Assembly: GCF_938018035.1 (NCBI RefSeq)
Contig: NZ_CALIJF010000289.1
Span: forward strand, 1 to 18,842
Length of the DNA stretch: 18,842 nucleotides
Origin: an uncultured Campylobacter sp.
Lineage (GTDB): Bacteria > Campylobacterota > Campylobacteria > Campylobacterales > Campylobacteraceae
Direction: 5' to 3'
Shown: positions 1-7,813 of the stretch, piece by piece
How the letters are laid out: every line of letters starts with the position of its first letter
Position numbering within the stretch: the first letter of the stretch is position 1
Made by a program: the position numbers and the translations under genes
Notes under the pieces: model-generated
Seen by the model: the letters and a program-made list of their open reading frames with translations, nothing else
Told to the model about the DNA's origin: nothing
Database searches by the model: none

Positions 1-146
1 CCGTGCCGCACTACGGCGAGGAGCCGTTCGTGCAAAGCGCGGCTGAAATTTTAAAAGCTTACGGCGGCAAGCTAAATTTGGCGCCGATAAATAACGCCGA
101 GGCGATTGCGGTGCACGGCGATAAATTTGAAATTTTAGGACGCTAA
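1..146 (+). CDS. C-terminal end of a probable peptidase S51 / type 1 glutamine amidotransferase-like protein (partial)
   Basis: The frame is open from the window edge (first full codon at 3) to a TAA at 144-146 and gives 47 residues. The start is outside the window. The segment has HYGEEPF near its beginning, an alpha-helical stretch (AAEILKAYGG), then NNAEAIAVHGDKFEILGR at the end. As I recall them, small peptidase E-like (S51) proteins end in a similar way: a His-Tyr-x-x-Glu-Pro segment, a helix, then a strand in which a residue such as Gln or Glu precedes Ala-Ile, followed by a Gly-Asp/Asn-Lys turn. The catalytic Ser-His-Glu region would lie upstream and cannot be checked here, so the assignment rests on the tail alone. 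The next gene begins 135 nt downstream on the same strand. Confidence 0.45.
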   Translation, partial: VPHYGEEPFVQSAAEILKAYGGKLNLAPINNAEAIAVHGDKFEILGR

Positions 147-281
147 ACTGCGGCGCGAAAGTAAAATTTAGCAATAAGCGCTTTGTAAAATTTACGCTTG
201 CGTTCGCATATAAGGCGCAAGGCAGAATTTAAATTTAGGCGCGGCAAGCCGCTAACGAATAAATTTAATCAAAGGATCAAA

Positions 282-838
282 ATGAAAATATTACTTATCA
301 ACGGCGGAGCGCCGTTTAACGGCAAAGGCGGCAAGCTAAACAAAACTTTGCACGAGTTAGCCAAAAAAACGCTACAAGCCTTAGGGCACGAAACGCGCGA
401 AACTACGATATTTGAGGGCTACGATATAGATGGTGAGGTAGAAAAATTTCTATGGATGGATGCCGTGATCTGGCAGATGCCCGCGTGGTGGATGGGCGAG
501 CCTTGGCTAGTCAAAAAATACGTGGACGAGGTGTTTATGGGCGGCATAGGCAAGATAGTGGCAAACGACGGCTACGGCACCGGCGGAACTAATAAAGGGT
601 AAATCAATCGCACATGCTAAGCGTTACTTGGAATGCGCCGCTTCAAGCGTTTGATAAGCCGGGCGATTTTTTTGAGGGCGTGGGCGTGGGCGGCGTTTAT
701 CTGCATTTTCATAAAGCCAACGAGTTTTTAGGCGCGAAAAGGCTGCCTACTTTTATGTGCAACGACGTCATTAAAAACCCGGACGTAGAGCGTTTTATGA
801 GAGATTACGAAGCGCATTTAAAAAAGGTTTTCGGCTAG
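282..838 (+). pseudogene. mdaB: Frameshifted NAD(P)H quinone reductase, MdaB family
   Basis: MdaB is a flavodoxin-fold enzyme that reduces quinones by two electrons and protects against oxidative stress. The first part (ATG at 282, preceded by AAAGGA at 271-276) gives the N-terminal flavodoxin fold with INGGAPFNGKGGKLN and the family signature IWQMPAWWMGEPW, but stops at TAA 600-602. The second part is in another frame from about 603 to TAG 836-838 and carries the rest: HMLSVTWNAP, FFEGVGVGGVYLHFHKANEF, PTFMCNDVIKNPDVERF. The two halves align end to end with one family member of about 190 residues. The junction loop is also several residues shorter than in relatives I recall, so a deletion accompanied the frameshift. 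No classical slippery heptamer is present at the junction, which argues against programmed frameshifting. A sequencing error remains possible. Confidence 0.82.
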
Positions 839-1433
839 CCTTAACGGGCTCAAACGAGTTTATCTGCTCATAGTACAGCGCCAGATGAGCTAAAGCGGAT
901 TTATAAGATCGCTTCTTAAAGTCGGATATTACGACGCTTGTGAAATTTTAAAATAATGCCAAGCAGTACTTGTTCGAGTGTGGCTTGCGATGCGCGAGGT
1001 TTTCGTAAATCGCGAGATTCGAGCTTTGCTCGGCTGACTGACACTGCGTGATGTGCGGGAGGTGTGAAATTTGCGGTGTTGCAGCGTGAAATTTCAAGTC
1101 TTGCGGCGCGCGATTTATGCAGTCACTATATAAAATTTCATACGGCTGTCGCAGCTTCTAAGTCGGTGCGAAATAAAACTTGCGAAACGACGTGGCATTT
1201 TGCGATCGTTTTAAATTTTGCAAATGCGCTGTATTTTAGCTCGGTGCGAGATAAAATTTTACGCGGCGCACTTTTATGTGATGTACGCGTCTAGCTTGCC
1301 GTTGCTCGTTAGTGCCATGTCAGCGAGTGTCTAAGCATGGATGAGCGCGATGGCTGGCTCGTGTAACTATTAGCGTGCCGTTCAGTGCTGCTAGTGGCTT
1401 TAAGAGGCACGATGTGTGTTTACAGGGAAAGAG
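839..1433. other. Gene-free stretch between mdaB and the 1434 gene
   Basis: About 595 bases with no convincing gene. The one longer open frame (1064-1294) has no ribosome site or recognisable motif and is made largely of the words GTGAAATTT, GATAAAATTTT and GTGCGAAATAAAA, which recur here at irregular spacing of roughly 25-60 bases. This resembles the other gene-free stretches of the window (2767-3329, 7814-8723, 12799-13497). No strong terminator hairpin was seen directly behind mdaB. Confidence 0.5.
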
Positions 1434-1901
1434 ATGTTAAAAATCGATATGCTTAAATTCTTTCGCTCGGGCGAGTTTGATAACGTAAAAAGTGGATTGA
1501 GCTGCGCGCAGATCGCCTCGATGTTCGGCTCTGCGGACGCAAGCTTTAAGAGCGCTGGAGCTGAAATTTTAAAATACGGCGCCTTTGAGTTTCACTTTTT
1601 TCGGGGCGAAATTTTTATGATTTTTTCGGATCATTTCAGAAGCGAGCCTTTGGATTTCGGAGGCGCAAGGGCGCGGCAAATCGAAATAAAGCCTTGGATA
1701 TTATCGGGCTGCCCTGCTCCTATCGATCTTGCGACCGTAAAAAGCGCTTTAAATCGTGAGCGGATCGAGTATCGCGAGCGCGCAACGGATGAGGGTTTGA
1801 AGCTAGACTTAAGCAGCAGCGTTACGCTTGCGTTTGAAAGCTTGAGCGGGTTAGGCGAGCCCCGCGGCTACGAGCTTGCCGCATTTTGGATAAAATTTTA
1901 G
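1434..1901 (+). CDS. Small hypothetical protein resembling orphan immunity-type proteins
   Basis: 155 residues, starting at the ATG at 1434 behind AGGGAAAG (1424-1431). An upstream in-frame GTG at 1416 is less likely because it lacks this site. The protein has the pattern of a family I recall beside polymorphic toxins: a short N-terminal helix with a phenylalanine-rich turn, then SGLSCAQIASMFG (a helix entering a Gly-Ser turn), then LKYGAFEFHFFRGEIFMIFSDHF, a pair of beta strands ending in an aspartate. The second half carries PWILSG and a further alpha-beta unit. No signal peptide or membrane segment is seen, so it should be cytoplasmic. No toxin gene is adjacent, so if it is an immunity protein it is an orphan. 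The family resemblance is from memory and the function is inference. Confidence 0.7.
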   Translation: MLKIDMLKFFRSGEFDNVKSGLSCAQIASMFGSADASFKSAGAEILKYGAFEFHFFRGEIFMIFSDHFRSEPLDFGGARARQIEIKPWILSGCPAPIDLATVKSALNRERIEYRERATDEGLKLDLSSSVTLAFESLSGLGEPRGYELAAFWIKF

Positions 1902-2175
1902 CGTAATTTAAAAAGAGAAATATTTCTTTCGCGCGCTTTTTAAATTTAGCTTTTAAATTTACGCTTCGTCGAATGAAAATGAATGAAAATCCAAGCTAAA
2001 TTTTGGCAGAAGCGGCGCCTTGTATCGCGCACGGCGCCGGAAAAACCGAGCCGTATTGGCTACAGAAGTACGGATTTAAAGATCGTGAAAGTTTGGAGTG
2101 ACGTAGCTCCGCTTTTCTGCTGCTACGGCGCGCCAGGATGAAGCGCCGAAATAAAATTTAAACAAAAGAGATTTG

Positions 2176-2766
2176 ATGCTTTTTGATACAAAATACGATG
2201 AAAAAAAGATCGCTAGCTTTAATCAGATGAATACGCTTTTAAGATGCGTGCTGCTGTTTTTTATCCTTGGCGCGGATGCGGCGCTGTATATGTCCTACAC
2301 GGCCGTGCTGCCGTCTAGCCCTGAGGATTTGCAGACCATAGAGGGGCGCGTCATATATGTGCAAACGAATAAGAGCAGAGGGACTAGTTATTATAAGTTA
2401 AATTTGGTGGATGGCGCGCTTAAACAGAGGCGTTTTTATTTAGATGTTTATAGTACCGAGATAGATGGATACAAGGCTGCGATATACGACAAAGAGGTAA
2501 AAATTTGGTACCAAAGGATCGGGGTCGATACCGACCTTGCACGGCAGATCGTCCTTAAAGACGGGCAAATAGTTTTAAAATACGATTATGCTTTTGCAAC
2601 CAGGTTTTATTACAATACCATATCCGATTCCTATAAAATCACATATTTGAAATGGGGCGGCGGTGCGCTTGCGCTTTTGATCGTTCAGATCGTTTTGATT
2701 CGGATAGCGAGGAGAAAATACCGCGTCAAATGGGGCTACTACGAAAAACCTACGAATAAAATTTAA
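2176..2766 (+). CDS. Hypothetical membrane protein with two transmembrane helices
   Basis: 196 residues starting at the ATG at 2176, which follows AAAAGAG (2164-2170) at suitable spacing. A TTG immediately before it is in frame but is not needed. The layout is a short basic/acidic N-terminus, a transmembrane helix at about residues 20-45, a domain of about 110 residues (46-157) rich in Tyr, Val and Ile with alternating strand-like stretches (GRVIYVQT, SYYKLNLV, KEVKIWYQRIG), a second transmembrane helix at about 158-178, and a basic tail (RRKYRVKWGYYEK). The positive-inside rule puts the tail in the cytoplasm and the central domain outside the membrane. I do not recognise a catalytic motif or a named family. 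It may be a small beta-rich sensor or envelope protein. Both neighbouring stretches lack genes, so there is no operon context. Confidence 0.75.
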   Translation: MLFDTKYDEKKIASFNQMNTLLRCVLLFFILGADAALYMSYTAVLPSSPEDLQTIEGRVIYVQTNKSRGTSYYKLNLVDGALKQRRFYLDVYSTEIDGYKAAIYDKEVKIWYQRIGVDTDLARQIVLKDGQIVLKYDYAFATRFYYNTISDSYKITYLKWGGGALALLIVQIVLIRIARRKYRVKWGYYEKPTNKI

Positions 2767-3324
2767 ACTCGGTCGTCGCCAAATAAATTTAGGCAAAATT
2801 TTGACCTGGTAAAATTTCGGATCGGCTTTTGCGCGCTGATTAAATTTACGCGTCCGCTGTGCCGCGAAATTTAAATCTTAAATTTAAATAGCGAAATCAG
2901 AAAAGTGAAATCGCGGTTTAAATTTTACTTTTTAAAATCGTTTTGAAAAAGGGCGGGTAGAGACCAGAGTTTTATCACGGAATTTTGTTTTGGCATTTTG
3001 CGAGAGCGGCGGAAACGCGCTCTTTACTTTTTGTTTGCGCGGTCAAAGGCGGAAATTTTATTTACGTGCGGCTTAGAAGGCGGTGCGGTACCGCGCGCAA
3101 ACTCATGCTTTCAAATTTAGCCGCAGTGAAATGGCGGTGCGGCTTAAGCATAAATTTTTATCGTTGCGCCTTGACGGTATCTCTGCGCGGCAACATAGTA
3201 AATTTATAAAATTTATGCCCTGTCCGAGCTCAAAAACCTATTCTCACTGCGGCTAGCGCGGTAAATTTATAAAATTTCACGCCGCGCCGCGTAGCAAAAT
3301 CAGCTCGCAAATTTCAAAATATGG
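2767..3324. repeat. Gene-free stretch rich in AAATTT/TAAATTT words
   Basis: About 560 bases with no supported gene. AAATTTTA, TAAATTTA and GAAATTT occur many times, separated by GC-rich pieces such as GTGCGGCTTA and GCGGTAAATTTATAAAATTT. TAAATTTATAAAATTT itself occurs twice, near 3200 and 3262. The open frame 2985-3209 has no ribosome site and its amino-acid pattern is that of the repeated words, so I treat it as chance. Confidence 0.55.
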
Positions 3325-3360
3325 CGGAAAAATTTAGCCCAAATTTAGGGCTAAATTTCA
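3325..3360 (-). terminator. Rho-independent terminator of the DUF2018-ispB-hemA-proS operon
   Basis: A perfect 11-bp inverted repeat: AAATTTAGCCC at 3330-3340 and GGGCTAAATTT at 3348-3358, with a 7-nt loop. Read on the minus strand the stem is followed by a run of T (3330-3326). It lies about 20 nt beyond the proS stop codon, the position expected for the operon terminator. Confidence 0.85.
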
Positions 3361-3377
3361 TGCGCTTACTAATTTTT

Positions 3378-5087
3378 CTAGGCTAATTTTTTCTCTATAA
3401 ATTTTAAAATTTCATTCGCGCTTACGCTCTGCCGCTTTAGGCCTGCGCGAGTGATGAACTCGACACTTCCCTCCGCTAGGGCTTTGCCCACGAGCACCGC
3501 GTACGGAAAGCCCATCAGCTCGAAGTCGTTCATCTTCACGCCGAAACGCTCCGCGCGATCATCAAGTAGCACGCGGATACCGCGCTCGCGGCACTGCTCG
3601 TATAGTTTCTCGGCAAATTCTACCGTAGCCGCGTCTTTGTGATTTGAAATGATGATCTCAAGCTCGAAAGGCGCCAGCTCGCGCGGCCACACGCAGCCTC
3701 GCTCATCGTGGCTGCTTTCGATCGCTACGGCGATAAGGCGGCTTGCGCCGATGCCGTAGCAGCCCATGTAAAACGCACGAGCCTTGCCGTTTGCGTCCAA
3801 AAATCGCGCTCCCATCGGCTCGGAATAGCGCGTGCCGAGCTGAAAGATATGGCCCACTTCGATGCCTTTCGTGATGCCAAGCTCGCCGCCGCAGCACGGA
3901 CATGCGTCGCCTTCGCCCACGGCGGTAAGATCCGCAAAGCGCGATTCGTTAAAATTTATCACGCTAGCGCCCACGTAGTGGTAATCGGGCTCGTTCGCGC
4001 CCGCAATCATCTCGCGCGCTCCTTTTAGCTCGGCATCGATGTAAAATTTAGCTCCCTCGCCGAGCCCGAAAGGTCCGCAAAAGCCCGCCGTAAAGCCCGC
4101 TTGCGCGATCTCCTCCTCGCTGGCATCGATTAGTTCCAGCGCGCCTGCGGCGTTTTGCGCCTTGGTCTCTTGCAGCTCGTCGCAGCCGCGGATAAAAAAC
4201 GCTACGATCTTGCCGCGATCCTCGTATAGCGCTTTTTTGATCACCGCTTTGATAGTGTAGAATTTATCCACTTTGAAAAATTCCGCCACCGCGTCGATCG
4301 TTTTCATCGCGGGGGTTTTAAATTTCATCATGCCATCGGTCTCGGGCGCGGCGGCGTTCGTGGTTTTGGGCGCGCGGCGCGCAGCCTCGATATTTGCGGC
4401 ATACTCGCAGCGCTTGCACACGACGATATCGTCCTCGCCGTTATCCGCTAGCACCATAAACTCCTTGCTGCCGCTGCCGCCGATCGCGCCGCTGTCCGCG
4501 TCAACCGCGCGAAAATTTAACCCAAGTCGCGTAAAAATCTGCGAGTACGCCTGTCTCATCACCTCAAACTCACGCTTCATATCCGCAGCGTCTGCGTGAA
4601 AGCTATAGCCATCTTTCATTATAAATTCGCGTCCGCGCAGAAGCCCGAAGCGAGGGCGCGCCTCGTCGCGGAATTTCGTATTGATCTGATAGATATTTAG
4701 CGGCAGCTGCTTGTAGCTCGTGATCTTATCCGCTACCATCAAAACCGCCGCTTCCTCGTTGGTAGGGCTTAGCACGAAGTCGTTATCCTTGCGGTCTTTG
4801 AAGCGCAGCAGCTCCTTGCCGTATTTGGCGTAACGACCGCTTTTTTTCCACGCATCCGCAGACGTCACGACGCTAAAAGAGACCTCCTGCGCGCCCGCAG
4901 CGTCCATCTCCTGCCTGATGACGGCGCAGATCCGCTCTAGCACTATCTTTCCTAGCGGCAAAAAATTATAAAGCCCGCTGCCCAGCTGCTCGATAAATCC
5001 CGCGCGGATCAAAAGCGCGTGGCTAGGTAGTACCGCGTCTCTGGGGGCCTCTTTTAGGCTCGGAGCGAAAAGCTTGCTAAATTTCAT
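3378..5087 (-). CDS. proS: Prolyl-tRNA synthetase
   Basis: Class II aminoacyl-tRNA synthetase that charges tRNA-Pro in the cytoplasm. At 569 residues it has the length of the bacterial-type enzyme with an internal editing (INS, YbaK-like) domain, here roughly residues 225-400. Visible signatures: the N-terminal LLIRAGFIEQLGSGLYNFLPLG with class II motif 1, motif 2 in FRDEARPRFGLLRGREFIMKDGYSFH (about 138-163), the bacterial CPCCGG...KGIEVGHIFQLGTRYSEP segment, and motif 3 GCYGIGASRLIAVAIE. The C-terminal anticodon-binding domain follows (FELEIIISN onward). The ATG at 5087 lies inside the end of hemA (11-nt overlap), and AAAAAGGAC just upstream, within hemA, is the ribosome site, so the pair is probably translationally coupled. 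It is the last gene of the operon, followed by the terminator at 3325-3360. Confidence 0.97.
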   Translation of the reverse strand: MKFSKLFAPSLKEAPRDAVLPSHALLIRAGFIEQLGSGLYNFLPLGKIVLERICAVIRQEMDAAGAQEVSFSVVTSADAWKKSGRYAKYGKELLRFKDRKDNDFVLSPTNEEAAVLMVADKITSYKQLPLNIYQINTKFRDEARPRFGLLRGREFIMKDGYSFHADAADMKREFEVMRQAYSQIFTRLGLNFRAVDADSGAIGGSGSKEFMVLADNGEDDIVVCKRCEYAANIEAARRAPKTTNAAAPETDGMMKFKTPAMKTIDAVAEFFKVDKFYTIKAVIKKALYEDRGKIVAFFIRGCDELQETKAQNAAGALELIDASEEEIAQAGFTAGFCGPFGLGEGAKFYIDAELKGAREMIAGANEPDYHYVGASVINFNESRFADLTAVGEGDACPCCGGELGITKGIEVGHIFQLGTRYSEPMGARFLDANGKARAFYMGCYGIGASRLIAVAIESSHDERGCVWPRELAPFELEIIISNHKDAATVEFAEKLYEQCRERGIRVLLDDRAERFGVKMNDFELMGFPYAVLVGKALAEGSVEFITRAGLKRQSVSANEILKFIEKKLA

Positions 5088-6543
5088 TCTGTCTGTCCTT
5101 TTTCTCGTTTTCTTGATTTAAAAATTTTTCGTAGTTTTCTTGCAGTTCAAAAATTTCGACCAGCGCGTTTACTGTGCCGTCAGCATCGTCCGCTTCGCCG
5201 AGGTTTTTCAAATTTACCGTCGGAGCGTGCAGAAACGCTTTAAAAACCTGATGGATCAGCTTGCGCGCCTCCTCCGCATCGCTGTGCTTTAGATAGCCCT
5301 TTTTAAGCGCTTTGGCTAGCTCCAGCTCGGCTACTTGTTTCGCGCTTTGGCGCAAAGCCTTGATGATCGGCGTGGATGCCGCCGCTCTGAGCCATTTGAA
5401 AAATTCATTCGTGCATTTTGCCACGATCGAGTAAGCGATCTGCGCCTGCTCCTCGCGAAGCAGCAAATTTTTCTTTACGATCTCCTCCAGATCATCGACG
5501 CTATAAACCTCGATGTCTTCGCTCTGGCTAAGCTCCACGTCGCGCGGCACGGCGATGTCGAAAAAGTAGCGCTTAAATCCTTGCGGCTCCAACAAAGTAT
5601 CGGTGATAACGGGCTCTTGCGAACCGGTGGCGCTGAAAAATAGGCTATTTACGTTTAGATATTTTTTGAGATTATCAAGGCTATCGATTTTAATACGGGA
5701 TTGTACCTGCGCGAAGGAATTTGCGCAGGCGGTGGAATTTTTATCGTCCTTGGGATTTTCGCCCGCGAAATTCGCGACATTTCCGGAATTTAAGCCGTCT
5801 GAATTTTTTCCTGTGCCGGGATTTTCATCCGCGCAATCTTTCGCATCCAAGGAATTCTCGCCAAGTAGCGAGGCGGCTAGCCTCTGCGCACCGGCTAAAT
5901 TTCGGTTCAAGATCGTGATATTCGCGCCGCTTGCGAGCAGGTGTTTGCACGCTAGCTCGCTCATCTCTCCCGCGCCCACTACCACGGCGTCCGCGCCCTG
6001 CAAGGAGCCCAGTCTATCCTTTGCCATCGCCACGGCGACGCTTGAGACCGAGATCGGATTTTTTGAAATTTCGGTTTGGTTGCGGATGCGCGCCGCGCAC
6101 TTTAGCGCTTCATCTATCGCTCTTGCGATCTGCGCGCCGGCGCGAGCGTTTTGCATCGCGAATTTATAGGCGTCTTTGAGCTGGCCTACGATCTGCGTTT
6201 CGCCCACTACGAGGCTATCAAGAGAGGCTGCGACGGCGAAAAGGTGGTGTATCGCGCCGTAATCTTCGTAAATATCGGCACGCTCGGCTAGCTCGTCGTA
6301 GCTCACGCCGCTTACGCGCGAAAGTGCCAAAAGCACGAACTTTTGCGCTTCATCAAAGTCGCTTACGACGGTAAAAATTTCTACGCGGTTGCAGGTGCTA
6401 AGTACCAAACACTCCTCTATCGCGGAGTTTGAAGCCAAAAGGCGCAAAATTTCTTTCTTGCGCACATCGTTTGAAAACGAAAGTTTCTCGCGAACCGTGA
6501 TATCCGTGTTTTTGTGGGTGAAGCTCACGCTCATATACGCCAT
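5077..6543 (-). CDS. hemA: Glutamyl-tRNA reductase with a low-complexity insertion
   Basis: Reduces glutamyl-tRNA to glutamate-1-semialdehyde with NADPH, the first committed step of C5-pathway haem synthesis. The start is the ATG at 6543 (MAYMSVSFTHKNTDI), whose A is shared with the TGA of the upstream gene; a TTG one codon earlier is unlikely. The catalytic cysteine is Cys51 in LSTCNRVEIF. SLDSLVVGETQIVGQLKDAY (108-127) is the conserved glutamyl-binding region, and VVVGAGEMSELA (187-198) is the Rossmann nucleotide site. The C-terminal dimerisation helix (from about 385) is complete. The protein is 488 residues, about 50 more than usual. The excess is a Asn/Asp/Gly/Ser-rich stretch at about 229-283 within the NADPH domain, between the strand after ILNRN and the segment leading to FFSATGS. 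The open frame and intact catalytic residues suggest a working enzyme that tolerates a surface loop. Confidence 0.97.
   Translation of the reverse strand: MAYMSVSFTHKNTDITVREKLSFSNDVRKKEILRLLASNSAIEECLVLSTCNRVEIFTVVSDFDEAQKFVLLALSRVSGVSYDELAERADIYEDYGAIHHLFAVAASLDSLVVGETQIVGQLKDAYKFAMQNARAGAQIARAIDEALKCAARIRNQTEISKNPISVSSVAVAMAKDRLGSLQGADAVVVGAGEMSELACKHLLASGANITILNRNLAGAQRLAASLLGENSLDAKDCADENPGTGKNSDGLNSGNVANFAGENPKDDKNSTACANSFAQVQSRIKIDSLDNLKKYLNVNSLFFSATGSQEPVITDTLLEPQGFKRYFFDIAVPRDVELSQSEDIEVYSVDDLEEIVKKNLLLREEQAQIAYSIVAKCTNEFFKWLRAAASTPIIKALRQSAKQVAELELAKALKKGYLKHSDAEEARKLIHQVFKAFLHAPTVNLKNLGEADDADGTVNALVEIFELQENYEKFLNQENEKKDRQNEI
5695..5859 (-). repeat. Low-complexity in-frame insertion in hemA
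   Basis: Corresponds to HemA residues of about 229-283. The DNA contains GGAATTT, GAATTT, GGGATTTTC and GGAATTC words at irregular spacing of about 15-35 bases, giving Glu-Asn-Pro, Lys-Asn-Ser and similar repeats in the protein. Boundaries are estimated from where family similarity, as I recall it, stops and resumes. Confidence 0.6.
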
Positions 6544-7535
6544 CAAAACTCCCTATCTATCATATCTCGCACGATTTGCTCCAGCTTGTCGTTTTTAAAT
6601 TCCGCCACGGCTTCGAGTGCCTTCTGCCCGTAGGCTCGAGCTTCGTTTATACAGCGCTCGATGATGCCGTGCTCGCTAAGCTTCGCTTTGATCCATGAAA
6701 TTTCGCTCCCGTGCAGCTGTTTTTTAAAAAACGTTTTTAGCTTTTGCCGCTGCGCATCATCTAAATTTTCGTACAAATAGATGTAGGGCAGGGTGGTTTT
6801 ACCCTCCGCGAAATCGCTCAAGCTCGGCTTACCTAGCGCTTCTGAGCTTTGTGTGACGTCTAAAATATCGTCGATGATCTGAAAGGCAAGCCCCAAATTT
6901 TTGCCGTATTCGCCGAATTTTACGCTCGCGCTTGAAATTTCATCATGATCTTTCGCGGCGCTTGGAATTTCGACCTCGTTTTTTGCGCCGTTAATATCTG
7001 AAATTTCGCTGCGATTTTCCGCGCCGCCGAATTTCAAAAAAGCCCCGCAGCGCGCGACTTCTTCGATCAAAGCGGAGGTTTTTAGATAGATCATCTGCAG
7101 ATATTTGCTCGCATCGTCGTTGAAATCGTCGCTTAAGCTCACGTCCATTAGCTCACCCACAGCAAGCTTCGTGACGGCGCCCGAAAGCGCGGCGGCGATG
7201 CGGCTTTCAAATTTAGAAAGCTCGAAGTATGCCTTGGAATAGAGTATGTCGCCCAACATCACGGCGTTTTTGGAGCCGTAGGTGGCGTTGATCGAGGGTT
7301 TGCCGCGGCGCACAGAGCTTTCGTCGATGACGTCGTCGTGCAGCAGGCTTGCGGCTTGAATGAGCTCGATGATCGCGCACAGACGCAGTGATTTTTCATC
7401 TTTTTGCGCGATGTTTAGTAGCAGTTTGGAGCGTAGTTTTTTGCCGGGGCTTAGCCTATCAAACATCTCGTTAGCGGGCTCATAGCCGCATTCTGCGATG
7501 AAGCTTTTCATAATTAAATCAATTTGATCTAGCAT
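6543..7535 (-). CDS. ispB: Long-chain polyprenyl diphosphate synthase (octaprenyl type, IspB-like)
   Basis: Extends farnesyl diphosphate with isopentenyl diphosphate to make the prenyl tail of the respiratory quinone. Visible motifs: first aspartate-rich motif DDVID (67-71) followed by RRGKPS, second motif DDILD (222-226) preceded by GLAFQI, and GKTTLPYIYL after it. The fifth residue before the first motif is Ala (A62), a small residue that by established chain-length rules favours long products; a farnesyl synthase would have an aromatic there. A Glu/Ser/Asp-rich insertion of about 35 residues lies at about 171-206. The start is the ATG at 7535, one base after the DUF2018 stop codon. The end overlaps hemA as TGATG. 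Menaquinone side-chain synthesis is the likely role. Symbol ispA is sometimes used for this gene in Campylobacter. Confidence 0.9.
   Translation of the reverse strand: MLDQIDLIMKSFIAECGYEPANEMFDRLSPGKKLRSKLLLNIAQKDEKSLRLCAIIELIQAASLLHDDVIDESSVRRGKPSINATYGSKNAVMLGDILYSKAYFELSKFESRIAAALSGAVTKLAVGELMDVSLSDDFNDDASKYLQMIYLKTSALIEEVARCGAFLKFGGAENRSEISDINGAKNEVEIPSAAKDHDEISSASVKFGEYGKNLGLAFQIIDDILDVTQSSEALGKPSLSDFAEGKTTLPYIYLYENLDDAQRQKLKTFFKKQLHGSEISWIKAKLSEHGIIERCINEARAYGQKALEAVAEFKNDKLEQIVRDMIDREF
6918..7025 (-). repeat. Low-complexity in-frame insertion in the polyprenyl synthase gene
   Basis: Corresponds to residues of about 171-206. The + strand reads GAAATTTC three times and GGAATTTC once in about 100 bases, giving the protein words SEIS, VEIP, DEIS and similar. 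The usual enzyme has only about 10 residues between CGAFL and the GxNLGLAFQI helix. Confidence 0.6.
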
Positions 7536-7536
7536 T

Positions 7537-7782
7537 TTACTCGTCGTTGCTTAGGATATTTCCGCTCATTTGCAAAAATTTGTCGTTTAGCTCGTCTTGT
7601 AGATCCTGCTGCGCGATGAAGCTTTCGATCTCGCGCTCGCTAATGCCGCGCGCTTCGCAGAGCCGCTCACAGGCGATTAGGCGGATTAGAGCTTCTTCGA
7701 TTTCGTTTTGCACCAAAGTAGGGCTTGCAGCGGATAAAATTTCAAAAAATTTCTCTCTTGGGCTACCTTCAAAAATATCCAT
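7537..7782 (-). CDS. DUF2018 family protein (relative of H. pylori HP0242)
   Basis: 81 residues, all predicted helix, acidic. It opens with MDIFEGSPREKFFEIL and contains NEIEEALIRLIACERL and an ISEREIESFI helix, matching the small DUF2018 proteins that in epsilonproteobacteria precede the polyprenyl synthase and hemA genes. The H. pylori relative HP0242 forms a knotted helical homodimer of unknown function (from memory). The start is the ATG at 7782 with AAGGAAGG directly upstream on the minus strand. It is the first gene of the operon, preceded by an extended -10 promoter. The stop codon is one base before the ispB start, so translational coupling is likely. Confidence 0.85.
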   Translation of the reverse strand: MDIFEGSPREKFFEILSAASPTLVQNEIEEALIRLIACERLCEARGISEREIESFIAQQDLQDELNDKFLQMSGNILSNDE

Positions 7783-7804
7783 TTACCTTCCTTAAAATTT
7801 CGCG

Positions 7805-7813
7805 ATTATAGCA
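7805..7813 (-). promoter_or_regulatory. Extended -10 promoter for the DUF2018-ispB-hemA-proS operon
   Basis: The minus strand reads TGCTATAAT (-10 hexamer at 7810-7805 plus the TGN extension), about 23 nt upstream of the DUF2018 start codon. No good -35 hexamer is visible, as is normal for epsilonproteobacterial sigma70 promoters. The same 9-mer stands before the 9995 gene. Confidence 0.65.

Noticed and set aside
585..616. Programmed -1 frameshifting in mdaB
   Set aside because: The junction AAT AAA GGG TAA has no X-XXY-YYZ heptamer and no obvious downstream hairpin, and the loop is also shortened; gene decay or sequencing error explains it better.
1064..1294. 76-codon open frame in the first gene-free stretch
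   Set aside because: No ribosome site, no family resemblance, and the sequence is made of the GTGAAATTT-type words typical of the non-coding stretches.
2003..2101. Short frame reading ...HGAGKTEPYWLQKYGFKDRESLE before a stop, possibly a gene remnant
   Set aside because: It looks protein-like (GxGKT, PYWLxKYGF), but an in-frame TAA lies just upstream, it has no start or ribosome site, and I cannot name a family. Worth a translated search but not annotated.
2985..3209. 74-codon open frame between the membrane protein and the proS terminator
   Set aside because: No ribosome site and no recognisable pattern; it lies in repeat-like DNA.
5335..6179. Plus-strand open frames opposite hemA
   Set aside because: Shadows of the clearly coding minus-strand gene; no ribosome sites or motifs.
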